DNA of 64,000 nucleotides from Mycolicibacterium sp. YH-1 (GTDB lineage Bacteria; Actinomycetota; Actinomycetes; Mycobacteriales; Mycobacteriaceae). The translations under genes and the position numbers were made by a program. Shown here piece by piece: positions 52,050 to 61,742 of this stretch. Each line of letters begins with the position of its first letter. Within the stretch, counting starts at the first letter, position 1. The notes below the pieces were generated by a model. That model ran no database searches and was not told the origin of the DNA. It was given only the letters and a program-made list of their open reading frames with translations. Location of the stretch: the NCBI RefSeq assembly GCF_022557175.1, contig NZ_CP092915.1:6138001-6202000 (forward strand), in the 5' to 3' direction.

Positions 52050-53240
52050 ATGGGCCCAGCCGCACCTCACATAGACTCGAACGGCGTGGGGCTAGACGAT
52101 CGCGACGCGCTGGTTACTCTGCGCACCGCTATCGACCCGGATGAGCTCATCAGCGACGTCTACACCCGGTGGTTCGCCCTCGACATCTCCGTCCGCGATC
52201 TGTTCCCCCCCGACCTCGCCCACCAGCGCGCAGCCTTCGCCAAGGCGCTGTCCTGGCTGCTGGGCGAGATCATCGAGCAGCGCGCCGAGGAACCCGTCGC
52301 GTTCCTCGCACAACTGGGCCGCGATCACCGCAAGTACGGTGTGACACAACTGCATTACAACGGCCTGCAGACGGCTCTGCTCGGCGCCCTGGCCCACCAC
52401 TTCAGCGACCGCTGGGACCACGCGCTGGCCGGCACCGCGCGCGATGTGGTGGAGCTGATCGTCGGGGTGATGCGGGGAGCCGCCGACGCCGAGAAGGGCC
52501 CGCCCTACCGCGACGCAGAAGTCATCGACCACATCCGGGCCACCCGCGATGTGTCGATCGTGCGGCTGCAACTCGACCAGCCGCTGTTCTATCACCCGGG
52601 TCAGTACGTCACCGTCGAGGTTCCGCAGTGGCCCAGACGCTGGCGCTTTCTCACCCCGTCGATACCCGCCGACCGCGGCGGCGCCATCGAGTTCCACATC
52701 CGGTCGGTCACCGGCGGGATGGTGAGCACCGCGATCATCGGCGAGACCCGGATCGGCGACCGTTGGCGACTGTCCAACCCGCACGGGGGCCTGCACGTCG
52801 ACCGTGACGGGGGTGACGTGCTGATGGTGGCGGGCAGCAGTGGGCTTGCCCCACTGCGGACGCTCATCATGGATCTGTCGCGATTCGCCGAGAACCCACG
52901 GGTGCACCTGTTCTTCGGTGGCCGTTACCCGTGCGACCTCTACGACCTGAACACGCTGTGGCAGATCGCGTCGACCAACCCCTGGCTGTCGGTGACGCCA
53001 GTCTCGGAGTTCTCCACGAATCCGCCATGGGCCGCCGACTTCCCCGTCACAGATCCACCGCGTGGACTGCACGTCCGCCAGAGCGGGCTGCTACCCGAGG
53101 TCGTCACCCGCTACGGCAGCTGGAGTGATCGCCAGATTCTGATCAGCGGCGGCTCGGCGATGATCGCGGCCACCAAGGCCGCACTGGTCGCCAAGGGCGC
53201 AGACCCTCAACGGATCCAACACGATCCCGTGGTCGATTGA
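52050..53240 (+). CDS. Flavohemoglobin-like protein (type II, Rv0385-like)
   Basis: A 396-residue fusion of a globin domain (about 1-150; proximal-His region LGRDHRKYGV) and a ferredoxin-reductase-like module. The flavin motif is FYHPGQYVTVEVP, but the following stretch RWRFLTPS replaces the canonical R-x-Y-S. The NAD-binding motif VAGSSGLAPLRTLI is a variant of GGVGxTP. Type II mycobacterial flavohemoglobins such as Rv0385 have such altered sites and were described as oxidising D-lactate instead of detoxifying NO. I use the ATG at 52050; the frame opens earlier at 52011. Cytoplasmic redox function; the exact reaction is uncertain. Confidence 0.85.
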   Translation: MGPAAPHIDSNGVGLDDRDALVTLRTAIDPDELISDVYTRWFALDISVRDLFPPDLAHQRAAFAKALSWLLGEIIEQRAEEPVAFLAQLGRDHRKYGVTQLHYNGLQTALLGALAHHFSDRWDHALAGTARDVVELIVGVMRGAADAEKGPPYRDAEVIDHIRATRDVSIVRLQLDQPLFYHPGQYVTVEVPQWPRRWRFLTPSIPADRGGAIEFHIRSVTGGMVSTAIIGETRIGDRWRLSNPHGGLHVDRDGGDVLMVAGSSGLAPLRTLIMDLSRFAENPRVHLFFGGRYPCDLYDLNTLWQIASTNPWLSVTPVSEFSTNPPWAADFPVTDPPRGLHVRQSGLLPEVVTRYGSWSDRQILISGGSAMIAATKAALVAKGADPQRIQHDPVVD

Positions 53241-53258
53241 GCGTGATTGAATCGAACG

Positions 53259-54161
53259 ATGCCTGAGTTCGAGTCGGTCATGCTCAAGGATCCGGCGTCG
53301 CCGCTCACCGCGACCTTCGTGCCCGCGGCGGGCATGATCGGTACCTCGCTCGCCGAGGATGGCGTGGAGTACCTCGGTCAGCGGCGCGGCCTCGACGCCT
53401 ACGTGAGCGCGGGCAAGACCATGGGGATTCCCATCCTCTATCCGTGGGCAAATCGCCTGAGCGCCAGCAACTATGAGGTCGACGGCACGGAAGTCACCTT
53501 GACCCCGGGTGTGGGCGGTGTGCGCACCGACGACCACGGCGCGCCAATGCACGGCGTGCTGGCGGCCCATCCCGGCTGGGTGGTGACATCGGGTTCGGAC
53601 AACTCGCTGTCGGCCGTCCTGGACTTCGGCGACGAACCGACACTGCTGGCGTCGTTCCCGTTCCCGCACGTGCTGACCCAACGGGTCACGCTCGCCGACC
53701 GCACACTGACGATCGAGACGACGGTGACAGCGACGACGGCCGCATCGGTACCGCTGTGCTTCGGGTACCACCCCTATCTGAGGATTCCGGACGTACCGCG
53801 CGAGGAGTGGATGCTCACCACGCCGTACATGCGACACCTGCCCGTGGACGACAGGGGTATCCCCACCGGGGAGCACACCGACTGGATCGGCGGGAGCGAA
53901 GCGTTGGACGACATCGCCTACGACGACGGCTTCGACCAGGTGCCCGACGGAGCGGTGTTCGCGCTCACCGGCGGTGACCGGCGGGTCGAGGTGAGGTTCG
54001 AGAGCGGTTACCCCGCAGCGCAGTTGTTCGCACCGCGCAACGACGACGTCGTCGGCATCGAGCCCATGGCGGCACCCACTGATGCACTGCGGCGCGGCAA
54101 CTACCGCGTCGCGCTGGCGGGAACGCCTGCGACCGCGCGGTTCTCGGTCAGGATCGGCTAG
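53259..54161 (+). CDS. Aldose 1-epimerase family protein
   Basis: A 300-residue galactose-mutarotase-like beta-sandwich protein. Marks: PILYPWANRL, the first catalytic-type His in HGVLAAHPGW, the second in GYHPYLRI, and the late IEPMAAPTDALRRG with the Glu region. It should interconvert alpha and beta anomers or bind phosphosugars. The ATG at 53259 is used. Its stop codon and that of hspR overlap in a CTAG. Found 18 bases after the flavohemoglobin gene in the same direction. Confidence 0.87.
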   Translation: MPEFESVMLKDPASPLTATFVPAAGMIGTSLAEDGVEYLGQRRGLDAYVSAGKTMGIPILYPWANRLSASNYEVDGTEVTLTPGVGGVRTDDHGAPMHGVLAAHPGWVVTSGSDNSLSAVLDFGDEPTLLASFPFPHVLTQRVTLADRTLTIETTVTATTAASVPLCFGYHPYLRIPDVPREEWMLTTPYMRHLPVDDRGIPTGEHTDWIGGSEALDDIAYDDGFDQVPDGAVFALTGGDRRVEVRFESGYPAAQLFAPRNDDVVGIEPMAAPTDALRRGNYRVALAGTPATARFSVRIG

Positions 54162-54547
54162 CTGGAGCGGCGTGCGCCCCGGCGCGGCTGCCACAGCACC
54201 AGCGCGGTGCTCTTGGTGGCATCTCGCCGCTGCCCGGAGCGCAATAGCTCGACCTCATCGACGGCCTCCGCCAGCCGCGACTGTAACGCCTCGACCTGAT
54301 TGGTCAGCTCGATGATGCGCTTGATCCCCGCGAGGTTGACGCCCTCGTCCTGAGACAGCCGCTGCACCTCACGGAGCAGGTCGACGTCGTGCTGCGAATA
54401 ACGCCTGCCGCCACCGGAACTGCGTTGCGGGCTGACCAGGCCGAGGCGGTCGTAGGTACGCAGCGTCTGCGCGTGCATACCCGCGAGCTCGGCAGCGACC
54501 GAGATCAGGAAGGTCCTGGCGTCGTCTCCACCGCGCTTGCCGGCCAT
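54158..54547 (-). CDS. hspR: HspR, heat-shock repressor (MerR family)
   Basis: A 129-residue MerR-type regulator. The winged helix-turn-helix is at about 10-75 (FLISVAAELAGMHAQTLRTYDRLGLVSPQRSSGGGRRYS), followed by a coiled-coil helix. HspR binds the HAIR operator with DnaK as co-repressor. Two HAIR-like sites stand in front of dnaK (58400-58420 and 58454-58474), consistent with autogenous control. The ATG overlaps the dnaJ stop (TGATG). Confidence 0.95.
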   Translation of the reverse strand: MAGKRGGDDARTFLISVAAELAGMHAQTLRTYDRLGLVSPQRSSGGGRRYSQHDVDLLREVQRLSQDEGVNLAGIKRIIELTNQVEALQSRLAEAVDEVELLRSGQRRDATKSTALVLWQPRRGARRSS

Positions 54548-55722
54548 CAGTTTCCGGCCCATCCCGCCCGCGGATCGAATCCGCTGGCTCGTTCTGCCTT
54601 GGCATAGGCCTCAAGCGCCTCGGCCGCCTCGCCCTCGAGGTTGGGCGGCACGGCGACCTTGACAGTGACCAGGAGGTCTCCGTGGCCGCCGTTGCGCTTC
54701 GGCACTCCCCGCCCGCGGACGCGCAGGATGCGGCCATCCGATGTGCCCTTCGGCACCCGGACACCAACCTTGCCCTCCAGCGTAGGAACGGAAAGCGTTG
54801 TCCCCAAGGCCAGTTCGTGGAAGCTGACCGGGACGCTGACGGTCAGGTCGTCACCGTCGCGACCGAACACCTTGTCGGGCCGCACGTGCACGGTGACATA
54901 CAGGTCACCCGACGGTGCACCCCGCAGGCCGGCTTCACCCTGCCCAGCCAGGCGGATGCGCTGGTTGTCCTCGACACCCGGCGGAATCCGGACGTTGATG
55001 GTGCGGGTCCGGGTGATCTTGCCCTCGCCGTGGCACTCGTCGCACGGTTCGTCGATGAGCGACCCGGTGCCGCGGCACTCGGTGCAGGGCTCGGAGAACC
55101 CGAACGCACCCTGGTTACGGCTGATGACCCCTGCGCCGTTGCACGATGGGCAGACCCGCGGGCTGGTGCCCGGACGGGCGCCGCTGCCATGGCAGTTCGT
55201 GCACGGGGCCGGGCTGGTGAGCCGCAGCGGCATCGCCACGCCCTTGGTGGCCTCGAGGAAGGACAGCTCGGTCTCGGTCTCGAGATCGTTGCCCCGGCGC
55301 GGTCGGCTGGGTCGCGGCTGCTGTGCGCCGCGGCCGAACAGTCCACCGAACAGGTCGCCGATGTTGGCACCGCCGGTCTGGCCCGCAGCACCGAAGAGAT
55401 CGCCGAGGTTGACGTCGCCGTCGGCGCCGTAGCCACTGAAGCCGCCGTCACCGGCGCTGTACCGGCGACCGAAACCGCCGCCACCGGCGAAGAGCCGACG
55501 GGTCTCGTCGTACTCCTTCTTCTTCTTCTCGTCGGTCAGGACCTCTTTGGCCTCGGAGGCCTCCTTGTACCGCTCCTCTGCCGCGTGATTACCCGGGTTG
55601 CGGTCGGGATGGTTCGCGGCGAGCAGCTTGCGCGCGGCACGCTTGATCTCGTCGGTACTGGCATCGGAGGAGACGCCAAGCACCTTGTAGAAGTCCTTCT
55701 CAACCCACTCGCGTTGGGCCAT
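54547..55722 (-). CDS. dnaJ: DnaJ co-chaperone
   Basis: A 391-residue type I DnaJ. Domains: J domain with HPD near residue 38, a Gly/Phe-rich region (FSGYGADGDVNLGDLFG), four zinc-binding CxxCxGxG repeats (CTNCHGSG, CPSCNGAG, CTECRGTG, CDECHGEG) and the C-terminal substrate-binding part. It delivers substrates to DnaK and stimulates its ATPase. AGGAGGTGAT precedes the ATG. A 188-base gap separates it from grpE. Confidence 0.97.
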   Translation of the reverse strand: MAQREWVEKDFYKVLGVSSDASTDEIKRAARKLLAANHPDRNPGNHAAEERYKEASEAKEVLTDEKKKKEYDETRRLFAGGGGFGRRYSAGDGGFSGYGADGDVNLGDLFGAAGQTGGANIGDLFGGLFGRGAQQPRPSRPRRGNDLETETELSFLEATKGVAMPLRLTSPAPCTNCHGSGARPGTSPRVCPSCNGAGVISRNQGAFGFSEPCTECRGTGSLIDEPCDECHGEGKITRTRTINVRIPPGVEDNQRIRLAGQGEAGLRGAPSGDLYVTVHVRPDKVFGRDGDDLTVSVPVSFHELALGTTLSVPTLEGKVGVRVPKGTSDGRILRVRGRGVPKRNGGHGDLLVTVKVAVPPNLEGEAAEALEAYAKAERASGFDPRAGWAGN

Positions 55723-55910
55723 TCGGCATCACCTCCTCACCGTTGTTCATCGTTGTTGTCTACCTACTCTGATTCTGCGGCTTGTAAGCCGGTTGAGCGT
55801 GTTTTGTCGACGATTTCGCGCCTGGTGTCGGCACTGGCGACGTGGGAGGCGACCCGCACCGACCCCTTGGGTCAGGTGCACATCGCCTCCGCACGCCACC
55901 ATGCGCGGCC
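55723..55910. other. Gap between grpE and dnaJ
   Basis: 188 bases with no gene. A small perfect hairpin CGGCTT-GT-AAGCCG at 55778-55791 could attenuate or stabilise the transcript. No HAIR site seen here. Confidence 0.4.
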
Positions 55911-56516
55911 TCAGTCCGCGTCGGCTTCGGCCTGCGCCGCCGTGGAATTCGCGGCGTCCGGTTCCTCGACGGAATCGACCACCCCAACCATGGCGTGCCG
56001 CAGCACGTAGTCGCCGAGCTTGTAACCCTGACGCATGACCGTCCCGATTACGGGATTGGAGCCGTCGCCCTCGTGCTGCACAGCCTCGTGCAGCGATGGG
56101 TCGAACACATCACCCTCGGCACCGAAGGCCACCAGTCCGATGCCCTCAAGTGCCCCGGAGAGCTTCTCGGCCACCGACTTCAGCGGACCGGACTCCAGAT
56201 CACCGTGGCCGCGGGCTCGGTCGAGGTCGTCGAGCACGGGCAACAGCTGCATGACGGCGGAGGCCTTCCCCCGCTCGGCGGCAACCTGCTTCTCGCGGTC
56301 GGTGCGCTTGCGGAAGTTGTCGTACTCGGCCTTGACCCGCTGCAGCGTCGCCTTCAGTTCTGCGGCTTCGTTGGACTCGTCCGGCGTGACTGCCTCCGGC
56401 TCCGACCCACTGGGGGCCGGGCCGGAGGCCGCATCACGGACTGCTCCGGTGTCGGGGTCGATACGCCGCTTGTCGGTGATGGTCACCGGTTCGTCGTGCG
56501 GATCTCCCTGCGTCAC
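55911..56516 (-). CDS. grpE: GrpE nucleotide exchange factor
   Basis: A 201-residue GrpE. The central coiled coil and the signature [18 protein letters not shown], then VLDDLDRA and the C-terminal beta domain ([10 protein letters not shown]). It releases ADP from DnaK. The GTG start overlaps the dnaK stop by 4 bases. Confidence 0.96.
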   Translation of the reverse strand: MTQGDPHDEPVTITDKRRIDPDTGAVRDAASGPAPSGSEPEAVTPDESNEAAELKATLQRVKAEYDNFRKRTDREKQVAAERGKASAVMQLLPVLDDLDRARGHGDLESGPLKSVAEKLSGALEGIGLVAFGAEGDVFDPSLHEAVQHEGDGSNPVIGTVMRQGYKLGDYVLRHAMVGVVDSVEEPDAANSTAAQAEADAD

Positions 56517-58369
56517 TTGTTCTCCTGGGTCTCATCCTCGTCGACGACCTCTGCGTCGACGACGTTGTCGTCGGCTGCTGTGGCGGACCCTCCGTCAGCC
56601 GACTGCTCGGCCTGGGTGGCCTCGTAGATCGCCTGACCGAGCGCCTGGGACTCGACTCCGAGCTTCTCCATCGCGGCCTTGATAGCCGAGATGTCGGTGC
56701 CCTCGAGTGCCGTCTTGGCCTCGGTGACTGCCGCCTCGACCTTGCCCAGCGTCTCCTCGGGAACCTTGGATCCGCCCTCGGCCTCTCGCTGCTCCTTGAC
56801 GAACTTCTCCGTCTGGTAGACAAGCGATTCCGCCTGATTGCGGACGTCGGCCTCTTCGCGACGCTTGCGGTCCTCCTCGGCGTGCGCCTCGGCGTCCTTG
56901 ATCATCCGATCAATGTCCTCCTGGGAGAGGCCGGAGCCCTCCTGGATCTTGATCGTGTTCTCCTTGCCGGTGCCCTTGTCCTTGGCCGTGACGTGCACGA
57001 TGCCGTTGACGTCGATGTCGAAGGTGACCTCGATCTGCGGGACTCCGCGCGGAGCCGGCGGGATGCCGGTGAGCTCGAAGGAGCCGAGCAGCTTATTGGC
57101 CGAGGCGATCTCGCGCTCACCCTGGAAGACCTGGATCTGCACCGACGGCTGATTGTCGTCGGCCGTGGTGAAGGTCTCGCTGCGCTTGGTCGGGATGGTG
57201 GTGTTGCGCTCGATGAGCTTGGTCATGACGCCACCCTTGGTCTCGATGCCGAGGCTCAGCGGGGTCACGTCGAGCAGCAGCACGTCCTTGACCTCGCCCG
57301 CCAGCACACCGGCCTGCAGCGCGGCACCCACGGCGACAACCTCGTCGGGGTTGACGCCCTTGTTGGGCTCCTTGCCGCCGGTCAGTTCCTTGACCAGCTC
57401 GGTGACCGAGGGCATACGGGTGGAACCGCCCACCAAAACCACGTGGTCGATCGCGCTCACCGAGATGCCGGCGTCGGCGATGACCGACTGGAACGGCTTG
57501 CGGGTGCGGTCCAGCAGATCTTGGGTGATCTTCTGGAACTCGGCCCGGGTGAGCTGCTCATCGAGGAACAGCGGGTTCTTGTCGGCGTCAACCGTGATGT
57601 AGGGCAGGTTGATCGATGTGCTCTGGCTCGAGGACAGCTCGATCTTGGCCTTCTCGGCCGCTTCACGAAGCCGCTGCAGGGCCATCTTGTCCTTGGTCAG
57701 GTCGATGCCCGCCGAGGCCTTGAACTTGTCGACCAGCCACTCGACGATGCGATCGTCCCAGTCGTCGCCACCGAGGTGGTTGTCGCCGGAGGTCGCACGG
57801 ACCTCGACCACGCCGCCGCCGATGTCGAGCAGCGAGACGTCGAATGTGCCACCGCCAAGGTCGAAGACGAGGATCGTCTGCTCCTTGTCGCCCTTGTCCA
57901 GGCCGTAGGCCAGGGCCGCGGCGGTGGGCTCGTTGACGATGCGCTGCACCTCGAGGCCGGCGATCTGGCCGGCTTCCTTGGTGGCCTGACGCTGGGCGTC
58001 GTTGAAGTACGCCGGGACGGTGATGACCGCGTCGGTGATGTCCTCGCCGAGGTAGGCCTCTGCGTCGCGCTTGAGCTTCATCAAGATGCGCGCGCTGATC
58101 TCCTGGGCGGTGTAGTCCTTGCCGTCGATCTCAACGGACCAGTCGGTGCCCATGTGGCGCTTGACCGAACGGATGGTCCGGTCGACGTTGGTGACCGCCT
58201 GGTTCTTGGCGGGCTGACCGACGAGAACCTCGCCGTTGCGCGCGAACGCGACGACGGACGGGGTGGTGCGTGAACCCTCTGAGTTCGCGACGACCACGGG
58301 GTCGCCGCCTTCAAGGACTGCGACGACGGAGTTGGTGGTCCCGAGGTCGATTCCGACCGCACGAGCCAT
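56513..58369 (-). CDS. dnaK: DnaK chaperone (Hsp70)
   Basis: A 618-residue Hsp70. ATPase domain with GIDLGTTNS at 6-14 and [14 protein letters not shown]; substrate-binding domain from about residue 370; C-terminal acidic tail ([11 protein letters not shown]). First gene of the heat-shock operon, with two HAIR sites upstream, AGGAGG ahead of the ATG and a TTGACA hexamer between the sites. Confidence 0.98.
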   Translation of the reverse strand: MARAVGIDLGTTNSVVAVLEGGDPVVVANSEGSRTTPSVVAFARNGEVLVGQPAKNQAVTNVDRTIRSVKRHMGTDWSVEIDGKDYTAQEISARILMKLKRDAEAYLGEDITDAVITVPAYFNDAQRQATKEAGQIAGLEVQRIVNEPTAAALAYGLDKGDKEQTILVFDLGGGTFDVSLLDIGGGVVEVRATSGDNHLGGDDWDDRIVEWLVDKFKASAGIDLTKDKMALQRLREAAEKAKIELSSSQSTSINLPYITVDADKNPLFLDEQLTRAEFQKITQDLLDRTRKPFQSVIADAGISVSAIDHVVLVGGSTRMPSVTELVKELTGGKEPNKGVNPDEVVAVGAALQAGVLAGEVKDVLLLDVTPLSLGIETKGGVMTKLIERNTTIPTKRSETFTTADDNQPSVQIQVFQGEREIASANKLLGSFELTGIPPAPRGVPQIEVTFDIDVNGIVHVTAKDKGTGKENTIKIQEGSGLSQEDIDRMIKDAEAHAEEDRKRREEADVRNQAESLVYQTEKFVKEQREAEGGSKVPEETLGKVEAAVTEAKTALEGTDISAIKAAMEKLGVESQALGQAIYEATQAEQSADGGSATAADDNVVDAEVVDEDETQENK

Positions 58370-58399
58370 AGTGTTGCCTCCTGAATAGCTTTATTGGGG

Positions 58400-58420
58400 T
58401 CTGAGTGGACCACGCTCAAG
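58400..58420. promoter_or_regulatory. HspR operator (HAIR site 1)
   Basis: TCTGAGT-N7-GCTCAAG resembles the HAIR consensus CTTGAGT-N7-ACTCAAG. It lies 31 bases upstream of the dnaK ATG, downstream of the putative -35 hexamer. Confidence 0.7.
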
Positions 58421-58441
58421 CTTTCCCGGCCGACGATGTCT

Positions 58442-58447
58442 TGTCAA
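58442..58447 (-). promoter_or_regulatory. Putative -35 box of dnaK
   Basis: On the minus strand this reads TTGACA, the consensus -35 hexamer, lying between the two HAIR sites. The -10 position 17 bases on reads AAAGCT, a weak match. Confidence 0.5.
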
Positions 58448-58453
58448 CCTAGA

Positions 58454-58474
58454 GTTGAGCCTGTTCCACTCAAG
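58454..58474. promoter_or_regulatory. HspR operator (HAIR site 2)
   Basis: GTTGAGC-N7-ACTCAAG, one perfect half-site and one 5/7 half-site of the HAIR consensus with the correct 7-base spacer, 85 bases upstream of the dnaK ATG. Confidence 0.8.
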
Positions 58475-58570
58475 TGTCGAACCTTCCAACGGGGTGCCCT
58501 GCGGATTTGTTCCCGCCTACTCCGGGATTCCTCAAACGACACTCACGCCTGGGGCCCGCCCACTATCCAT

Positions 58571-61171
58571 ATGGCTATGCCTGCACCGGTAGACCTGGCT
58601 CGGATCGGCGGACTCGCGACGTCCCTTGCGACGTCATTGGGGATCGTGGCGGTGGTGATGGCCGGCGTCGCTGTGGCGGAACCATCGGCGTCGTCCGGGC
58701 CGTCGGGGTCTGAGTCGTCATCGGAGTCGTCGGCGAGTTCATCGGCCACGGATTCGACAACGCCGAGCGATGACGCCGCATCGACACCGACGTCGTCACC
58801 GTCGTCGACGGAGAGCGCCTCATCGGGCTCACCGTCGAGCACGGTGTCCTCATCATCGGGGACGGCCTCCCCCGCCGCACCCGGCGTTGTGGTGAGCAAC
58901 GGAGGCGCGCACACCGGCTCGTACTCGACGTCGGAACCTCGATCGGCGGCCGATCAAACACCCTCTGTGACAACGATTCCCAGCGTGACGGTGCCACTCC
59001 TGGATGACGTCACCCCGCAGACCCCACCATCCTCCGAGCGCCGTGACCGGTCGAAGCCCACGCCGTCGATCCCCTCGGCCGGTGTTAGCCGTCCCCAGGC
59101 CGAGGCGACAGACGCGACCGATACGACGGGCACGGACGAGCCCACCACGGCGTCCCCGCCCGTCCGCAGTGATGCCAGCACCCCGCCGACGTCCACTGTG
59201 ACGGTCTCGTCCGAGGCGGTTCCGTCAGCTGCTGCGCTCGAACCCGAGCCGGAATTGCCGGCCACTGTGCCGCACAAGCCAGCCGATTCCATGGTGGCGG
59301 CGATAACGAGTCTGGTGACCTCGCTCATCAGCCCCTTTGCCGGCAACGTGCCGACATCGCCCGCGCAGTCACCGGCGATGTGGACGCTGCTGGCCGCCGC
59401 GCGGCGGGAGACCTTCGGCACGTCGCCCACCCTTGCCGCGGTTGGCAACCCGGTGACGACCGCACTCACCACGACCGAGCCCATCGCACCCGTCCCATCG
59501 CCGGTTGTCGCCATCCCGCAAGTGGCACCCCTGGCGTGGTTGCAGCAGATTCCCATCCTCGGACCGATCGTCGTGACCCCGATCGTCGAGTTCATCCATC
59601 AGATCCCGATCATCAGTGACGTCCTCCATCCGTTCATCGGTTATCCGGTGCAGTGGGGCAGGCCGCACGGCAGTCCCGTCTCGCGCGACGTCAAGGTGAT
59701 CTCGTTCGACGGCACGCCGATCTATGTCCATTTCATGCCTGCGGCCGGGCTTCAGGCAGGACAGAAGGCGCCCACCGTCCTCTACGGTCCCGGTCTGGGC
59801 ATGCCCGGCGCGACGAATCTCAACGGCACCGTGGTTGACGACATCCTCACCGACGCCGTGGGCATGGTGAGCATCGCGACACTGCGCGCCGCCGGATACA
59901 ACGTCGTCACGTGGGATCCGCGCGGCGAATGGCGTTCGGGCGGTGTGCTGGAACTCAACTCGCCGGAGTTCGAGGCCCGCGATGTCTCTGCCATCATCAG
60001 CTGGGTGGCCGCACAACCAGAGGCCCGGCTCGACAGTGCGATTGGACTGGACCCGCGGATCGGCATGGTCGGGGTGTCGTACGGCGGCGGCATACAACTG
60101 GTGACCGCCGCCACCGACCATCGGGTCGATGCCATCGTGCCGACGATCGCCTGGAACAGCCTCAACAGCTCGCTGTACAAGGCCGGGGCGTTCAAGAGCG
60201 GCTGGGGCACCCTGCTGTCCGGGGCCCTCGTATTCACCCTTGCCGACGTCAATCCGCGGATCTATCCCGCGGCGATCGTCGGCGCACTGATCGGAGCCAT
60301 GTCGCAGGCCGACCAGGACCTGCTGGCCGAGCGGGGTCCAGACTTCCTGCTGGACAACATCACTGCGCCGACCCTGCTTATCCAGGGCACCGTCGACACG
60401 CTCTTCACGCTGCAGGAGGCCAACGCGACCGCGCTGGCGTTGATTGAGAACGGTGTCCCGACCAAGGTGGTGTGGTTCTGCGGCGGCCACGGCGCCTGCC
60501 TGAACAATCTGTTCGACCTCAGCGATGGCGCGCTGATCGAGCGACGAACCCTCGAGTGGCTCGATCTCTACGTGAAGGGCGTGCCGGTGTCGACCGGCCC
60601 GCAGTTCGAGTGGGTCGACCAGAACGGGCAGTGGTTCTCGTCAGAGAACTACGTTCTGCCCCAGGGTGATCCGCTCGTCGCGACGCTGAACGGCGGCGCC
60701 ACCCTGCCGCTGCTCCCGTACCTGGGCGGCTCGGGCCTACCCTTTGTTCCGTTGAGCTTCAAGGCAATCAACGCCGTGAACCTCACCGTTCCGGCAGCGG
60801 CGACGACGACCTATCTCGTTGGCGCGCCGGAGCTCACCCTCACCTATTCGGGCACGGGTGTCAGCCGGCACGTCTACGCCCAGCTGGTCGACGACACCAC
60901 CGGTTTGGTGCTGGGGTACGTGGTCACCCCGATACCGGTGACGCTGGACGGGCAGACGCACACAGTCACCGTCGCGCTGGAGCAGGTGGCGCACACGCTG
61001 CGTCCGGGTCAGACCGTGACCCTGCAGCTCGTCTCCACCGCGGGGCTCTATGCGACGGTCGTTCCTCCGCTGGGCGTCCTGAACGTGTCGAGTATGCAGC
61101 TCACGCTGCCTGCCGTGGACGCCGCAGCCGTGTCGTCATCGTCCACGCGGCAGCTGGCGCACGCCGCGTAG
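58571..61171 (+). CDS. Secreted alpha/beta hydrolase with Ser-rich linker
   Basis: An 866-residue exported hydrolase. An N-terminal hydrophobic segment (SLGIVAVVMAGVAVAEP) is likely a signal peptide. A ~200-residue Ser/Thr/Pro-rich linker leads to the alpha/beta-hydrolase fold of CocE/X-Pro dipeptidyl-peptidase type. The catalytic triad is likely Ser503 (GVSYGG), Asp609 (GTVDTLF) and His640 (GGHGACLN). A beta-rich C-terminal domain follows (jelly-roll-like, as in S15 enzymes). The ATG at 58571 is chosen, as the frame upstream runs into the dnaK control region. Likely an envelope esterase or peptidase. It is divergent from dnaK. Confidence 0.82.
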   Translation: MAMPAPVDLARIGGLATSLATSLGIVAVVMAGVAVAEPSASSGPSGSESSSESSASSSATDSTTPSDDAASTPTSSPSSTESASSGSPSSTVSSSSGTASPAAPGVVVSNGGAHTGSYSTSEPRSAADQTPSVTTIPSVTVPLLDDVTPQTPPSSERRDRSKPTPSIPSAGVSRPQAEATDATDTTGTDEPTTASPPVRSDASTPPTSTVTVSSEAVPSAAALEPEPELPATVPHKPADSMVAAITSLVTSLISPFAGNVPTSPAQSPAMWTLLAAARRETFGTSPTLAAVGNPVTTALTTTEPIAPVPSPVVAIPQVAPLAWLQQIPILGPIVVTPIVEFIHQIPIISDVLHPFIGYPVQWGRPHGSPVSRDVKVISFDGTPIYVHFMPAAGLQAGQKAPTVLYGPGLGMPGATNLNGTVVDDILTDAVGMVSIATLRAAGYNVVTWDPRGEWRSGGVLELNSPEFEARDVSAIISWVAAQPEARLDSAIGLDPRIGMVGVSYGGGIQLVTAATDHRVDAIVPTIAWNSLNSSLYKAGAFKSGWGTLLSGALVFTLADVNPRIYPAAIVGALIGAMSQADQDLLAERGPDFLLDNITAPTLLIQGTVDTLFTLQEANATALALIENGVPTKVVWFCGGHGACLNNLFDLSDGALIERRTLEWLDLYVKGVPVSTGPQFEWVDQNGQWFSSENYVLPQGDPLVATLNGGATLPLLPYLGGSGLPFVPLSFKAINAVNLTVPAAATTTYLVGAPELTLTYSGTGVSRHVYAQLVDDTTGLVLGYVVTPIPVTLDGQTHTVTVALEQVAHTLRPGQTVTLQLVSTAGLYATVVPPLGVLNVSSMQLTLPAVDAAAVSSSSTRQLAHAA

Positions 61172-61742
61172 CCAGCCCCGGATCCAGTCCCCTCGCGAAC
61201 GGGAATGGTGCACGCCTCAGCAGCATGAACGTGTTGCACTTCTGGTCCGACCACCTGGAGGCGACGGGTGTCGGTTCGCCCGGCAACAGCAAAATGATCT
61301 AGGGCATATCCCCTGCCCTCAGCACCGCTCCTCGCATCACATCGCGCTTGCCAGAACTAGGCGATCTTTGGCACAAGCATCGGGATGACGGACGACTACC
61401 ATTCGTAACGCACAACTGCTGGCCGGTCCAAGACGTCCTTACTAGACGTGTACTAGCCGGTAACACGGTGTGTACAGCGCCCTGGCAGCGAGCGTTCCCA
61501 GTAGTGGAACCGGTTCCAACTAACTTTCTACGTAGTTGATCTCAAAAATAAGTTACGTTGGACCTAGTTTGCCGCACTGGACACAAACCGCCACCGGCCA
61601 GCTATTTCTTTCAATTGACAAGTAACGGGGCCCTCGTGCCGCTACACGGCAGTGGAACGAGTTTCAAATATTTGCGATTTCACAGTCTCCGCTCAGATAT
61701 GGTCACGGTCGTCAATATCGTCGCGGTACATCAAGGAGATTC
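61172..61742. promoter_or_regulatory. Intergenic region upstream of the secreted protein
   Basis: 571 bases without a gene. A 14-bp perfect palindrome TGGAACCGGTTCCA at 61505-61518 is immediately followed by AACTA...TAGTT arms (61519-61538). AAGGAG at 61734 is the ribosome-binding site of the next gene. A promoter is likely in the AT-rich stretch around 61530-61700. Confidence 0.45.

Noticed and set aside
55778..55791. Terminator between grpE and dnaJ
   Set aside because: A 6-bp stem with a 2-base loop is too small, and the genes form a conserved operon.
56882..58273. 463-codon open frame antisense to dnaK
   Set aside because: Long antisense frames over dnaK are a known effect of high-GC codon use; no domain.
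61444..61458. CTAG-N7-CTAG pair
   Set aside because: CTAG is itself a palindrome and the pairing needs no further symmetry; too little to call a site.
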